Source: CAVQBL01 sp963710715
GTDB taxonomy: Bacteria > Pseudomonadota > Gammaproteobacteria > DSM-16500
NCBI GenBank assembly: GCA_963710715.1
Contig: CAVQBL010000014.1
Coordinates: 186,001-250,000 of the forward strand
Direction: 5' to 3'
Length of the DNA: 64,000 nt
Numbering within the stretch: position 1 is the stretch's first letter; each line of letters starts with the position of its first letter. Position numbers and translations under genes: made by a program. The notes under the pieces were generated by a model. The model did not search any database. It had not been told where the DNA came from and saw only the letters and a list, made by a program, of their open reading frames with translations. Positions 61,904-64,000 of the stretch are shown here, in pieces.

Positions 61904-64000
61904 CCGAACGCAAAAAAGGGACTCTGCAGCAAACGCTCTCCCAACAACTTGGCTTAGAATCCTCTTGATCATTAACTTCTTGGATTTGTAGAGGACGCCG
62001 ACTTGCAGATTGCTTGCCAAAACGCCCAAAAATTCCCCAGCAAAAACTTGAGTGATGAGCGTTTGCAAATGGCTTATTACTGTCTGCTTCTTCTGTTTGA
62101 AATGCACCGCGATGACCATTACCATTTACCTGTGGCAAAGCATTATGAGCTTCTCCCCTTTCGCTATCTGCTTCCGTTGCAGTTAAATCTTTATAGCCCA
62201 CTACATTAACCTCAACCTCCTGCTCTTTTAATTCTTGTTTTTCTTTACTACAAAGTGCTCTTAGTTTCTGATAAGCAAGAGGGAGTACTCGATGCCCTAC
62301 ATAAGCTAAACTGCTTACCAAAGTTACACTTGACAAAGTTAGGCTCCCCAAAGAATAAGGAACTGTCGCCAATATATACAAGGCCAGTACAGAGGTAAGT
62401 GAACTCGCAACCGTTTCTACCCCCTGACCTAACATAACTTTTCCCGCTACAAAAAGAACATTTTTCTCAGAAAAAGCGGATGCTACATGGAATACTATAT
62501 CTTTTAACCAGGGAAGATACTTCATTACGAGCGCCATGAACTTCTCTGGCACAACATCTGCTAGATCCACATTTATGCCATGACTTAATAGCCAATTAGC
62601 GGGCTGCACAGCTATAACAATATACACAATCATCATTACGAGCACTGCAAGAGTTCCATTTTTTAAACTCTTTTTAATTACAGGAGAAGAAAGTTCAACA
62701 AATTTCTTCACGGCTTCAAAAATATGGTCTTTATTTTTAGCATACCTCGAAAGAAAAAATCCCAGTATCAACGAAAATAGACCCGTAATAACCATTCTAG
62801 GTATAAATAAATGTAACTCTGACTCAAGCGTAAAATCACCCATTGATGAAAAAGCATCCGCAACAGGGCAACCTAATTTTTTCTCGTCAAATCCAGTAAA
62901 CAGCGAGCGAATCAATTCCCCCAATAAATCCATCAATGGACGACAACCGGTAGTTTTAACAAATGAGTCGACTAACCACTTAGCTTCGAGTAAAGAAATA
63001 ATATAAAGCAGCGGAGCTACCGTCATAGCTAAGGCATTCCAACTAAATTTATAATAATCAGACTTACCAAATAATCGCTCAAGTAATGGGGTATCAGACT
63101 TACCGAATAATCGCTCAAATAATGCTGTCATTTGGTCAGAAAGTTTTTTAAAAATTTCTTTAAAAAACTTAGACAGGTTTGTCCATAAAAAATTAGGTGT
63201 AAATATCCTTAATTGTCTCAGAAACACAGTTAACGCAATCAAACCAAAGAAAACGCTAGCTCCAAGCGCATAAAAAATGGACACGAATAAATTCATTACT
63301 TGTGTTCGTTCAGACGGGCTACATTTCTGTATCCCCACAATCGCCGAGAAAAATACATTAAAAGGTGAGGAATCACAATTCCATCCTTGCAATTTGCGAA
63401 TAGCATTTAGAAAAGGAGTCATCAAGAATGAATTCATAATCATATCCACTATCCATGACATGTTTGGATATAACTCTTTAAGAGATCTCACGTAATCCAT
63501 AGGGTCTGGAGATTGCATTGCCTCTGACATATGCCATGCAAGAAAAGTACTAGGGACAAATGAAACTAAAGCACTTAGCATAGCGGGCTTGTACATTTCA
63601 TTTAAAAGCCGCCAAACTGAATTGTAAAATGTTTCCAGTGGTACAAGGCGACCTTTGCGAGATGCAAGATATTCTTCAGGATTTTTAATCGAACTTATTA
63701 ATGAGGCTTTTTTTAATTTTAATTCATTTTTACTTTGGTCTTCGGAAACTTTCAGCTCAAGCTCGCTAATTTCGCTTATACGTTCTGTAAGCTCATAGAA
63801 TAATTTGGTACTTATTCTTAAAGAAGATTTTTCATCCTCAGGTATTCTTACTTGCAAGAGATGAGCAAGCTTCGTGATCATTGCTGCGCTGCTGAGATTG
63901 TTTTTCTTTAATTCCCAACGCTCGATACAATATTGTAAAAGCCTATAAAAAGATACAATGCTAACTCCCAATGCACCCATTATCCCTGCAGGTGAGGTGA
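61887..64000 (-). CDS. Orphan large multi-pass membrane protein, probably 5'-truncated by the window edge
   Basis: The frame has an ATG at 63980 but stays open to 64000 with no stop and no convincing Shine-Dalgarno sequence, so the start may be outside. About 700 visible residues contain a charged N-terminal helical region, ten or so hydrophobic segments and a hydrophilic Cys-containing tail (SFCWGIFGRFGKQ; PSCWESVCCRVPFLR). A tandem duplication in the middle gives LLERLFGKSD twice (about 63055-63125). No family is recognised. Architecture and tail resemble the 609-residue protein at 15351, suggesting a related class. Confidence 0.75.
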   Translation of the reverse strand, partial: TSPAGIMGALGVSIVSFYRLLQYCIERWELKKNNLSSAAMITKLAHLLQVRIPEDEKSSLRISTKLFYELTERISEISELELKVSEDQSKNELKLKKASLISSIKNPEEYLASRKGRLVPLETFYNSVWRLLNEMYKPAMLSALVSFVPSTFLAWHMSEAMQSPDPMDYVRSLKELYPNMSWIVDMIMNSFLMTPFLNAIRKLQGWNCDSSPFNVFFSAIVGIQKCSPSERTQVMNLFVSIFYALGASVFFGLIALTVFLRQLRIFTPNFLWTNLSKFFKEIFKKLSDQMTALFERLFGKSDTPLLERLFGKSDYYKFSWNALAMTVAPLLYIISLLEAKWLVDSFVKTTGCRPLMDLLGELIRSLFTGFDEKKLGCPVADAFSSMGDFTLESELHLFIPRMVITGLFSLILGFFLSRYAKNKDHIFEAVKKFVELSSPVIKKSLKNGTLAVLVMMIVYIVIAVQPANWLLSHGINVDLADVVPEKFMALVMKYLPWLKDIVFHVASAFSEKNVLFVAGKVMLGQGVETVASSLTSVLALYILATVPYSLGSLTLSSVTLVSSLAYVGHRVLPLAYQKLRALCSKEKQELKEQEVEVNVVGYKDLTATEADSERGEAHNALPQVNGNGHRGAFQTEEADSNKPFANAHHSSFCWGIFGRFGKQSASRRPLQIQEVNDQEDSKPSCWESVCCRVPFLRSATFST

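Noticed and set aside
1..64000. tRNA, rRNA and riboswitches
   Set aside because: No cloverleaf with a GTTCGAATC-type T-loop, no rRNA sequence and no recognisable riboswitch core was seen while reading the intergenic regions; small RNAs cannot be excluded.

Overview
The window looks like a chromosome segment from a host-associated gammaproteobacterium of the Legionellales (Coxiella/Legionella/Berkiella-like). The supporting content is an AT-rich base composition, a Legionella-type major outer membrane protein, a cysteine phytase resembling Legionella LppA, a secreted phospholipase C-like protein, a lysine-rich histone-like protein, a GadC-like amino acid permease, and several large orphan membrane proteins with effector-like tails. 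The species cannot be named from sequence alone. No rRNA, tRNA or CRISPR array was seen.

Layout. 0-15 kb is mostly housekeeping: the end of a YjbQ protein, an APC permease, a BON protein, lpxH, an unknown gene plus adk, the phytase, divergent serA/serB, a histone-like gene, an MCE lipid-transport operon whose ATPase is frameshifted in Walker A, srkA, and a CoA hydrolase/transferase. 15-22 kb holds an orphan membrane protein with an N-myristoylation-like start, a rhomboid protease, a Cys-rich secreted protein, ldcA between inverted repeats, and a SulP-STAS-cNMP transporter. 22-31 kb is an accessory island: an IS30 remnant, a secreted beta-propeller, a tyrosine recombinase, a RES/Xre toxin-antitoxin pair, an IS3 element that splits a 229-codon gene, and an unknown two-ORF locus joined at a poly-A tract. 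31-42 kb returns to core functions (murJ, outer membrane protein, hemB, permease, MarR, phospholipase, rhlE with a 60-nt repeat tail, a broken vapBC). 42-55 kb is another orphan membrane protein, then serS and the TCA block sucDCBA-sdhB-sdhDC, divergent from gltA. 55-64 kb holds a beta-barrel protein between two long palindromic elements, glpK/glpD, fadL, a thioredoxin-fold protein and a third orphan membrane protein running off the edge.

Two themes stand out. First, many copies of a nested palindromic repeat family (short form around GTCATTGCGAG...GAAGCAATCCAG, long form about 246 bp) occupy intergenic gaps, supply the last codons of several proteins, flank genes in inverted or direct orientation, and sit where sdhA should be. 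Second, small indels are concentrated in serS and sucA-D (44.3-52 kb), with further single-base indels in the MCE ATPase, rhlE, vapC and the IS3 transposase. Because serS is indispensable, sequencing or assembly error is the leading explanation there, but real decay is not excluded.

Functional links: sdh/suc/gltA form the oxidative TCA branch; glpK and glpD feed glycerol into glycolysis; serA/serB make serine; the MCE operon and FadL handle lipids; the phytase, phospholipase, beta-propeller and orphan membrane proteins are the best candidates for host interaction.
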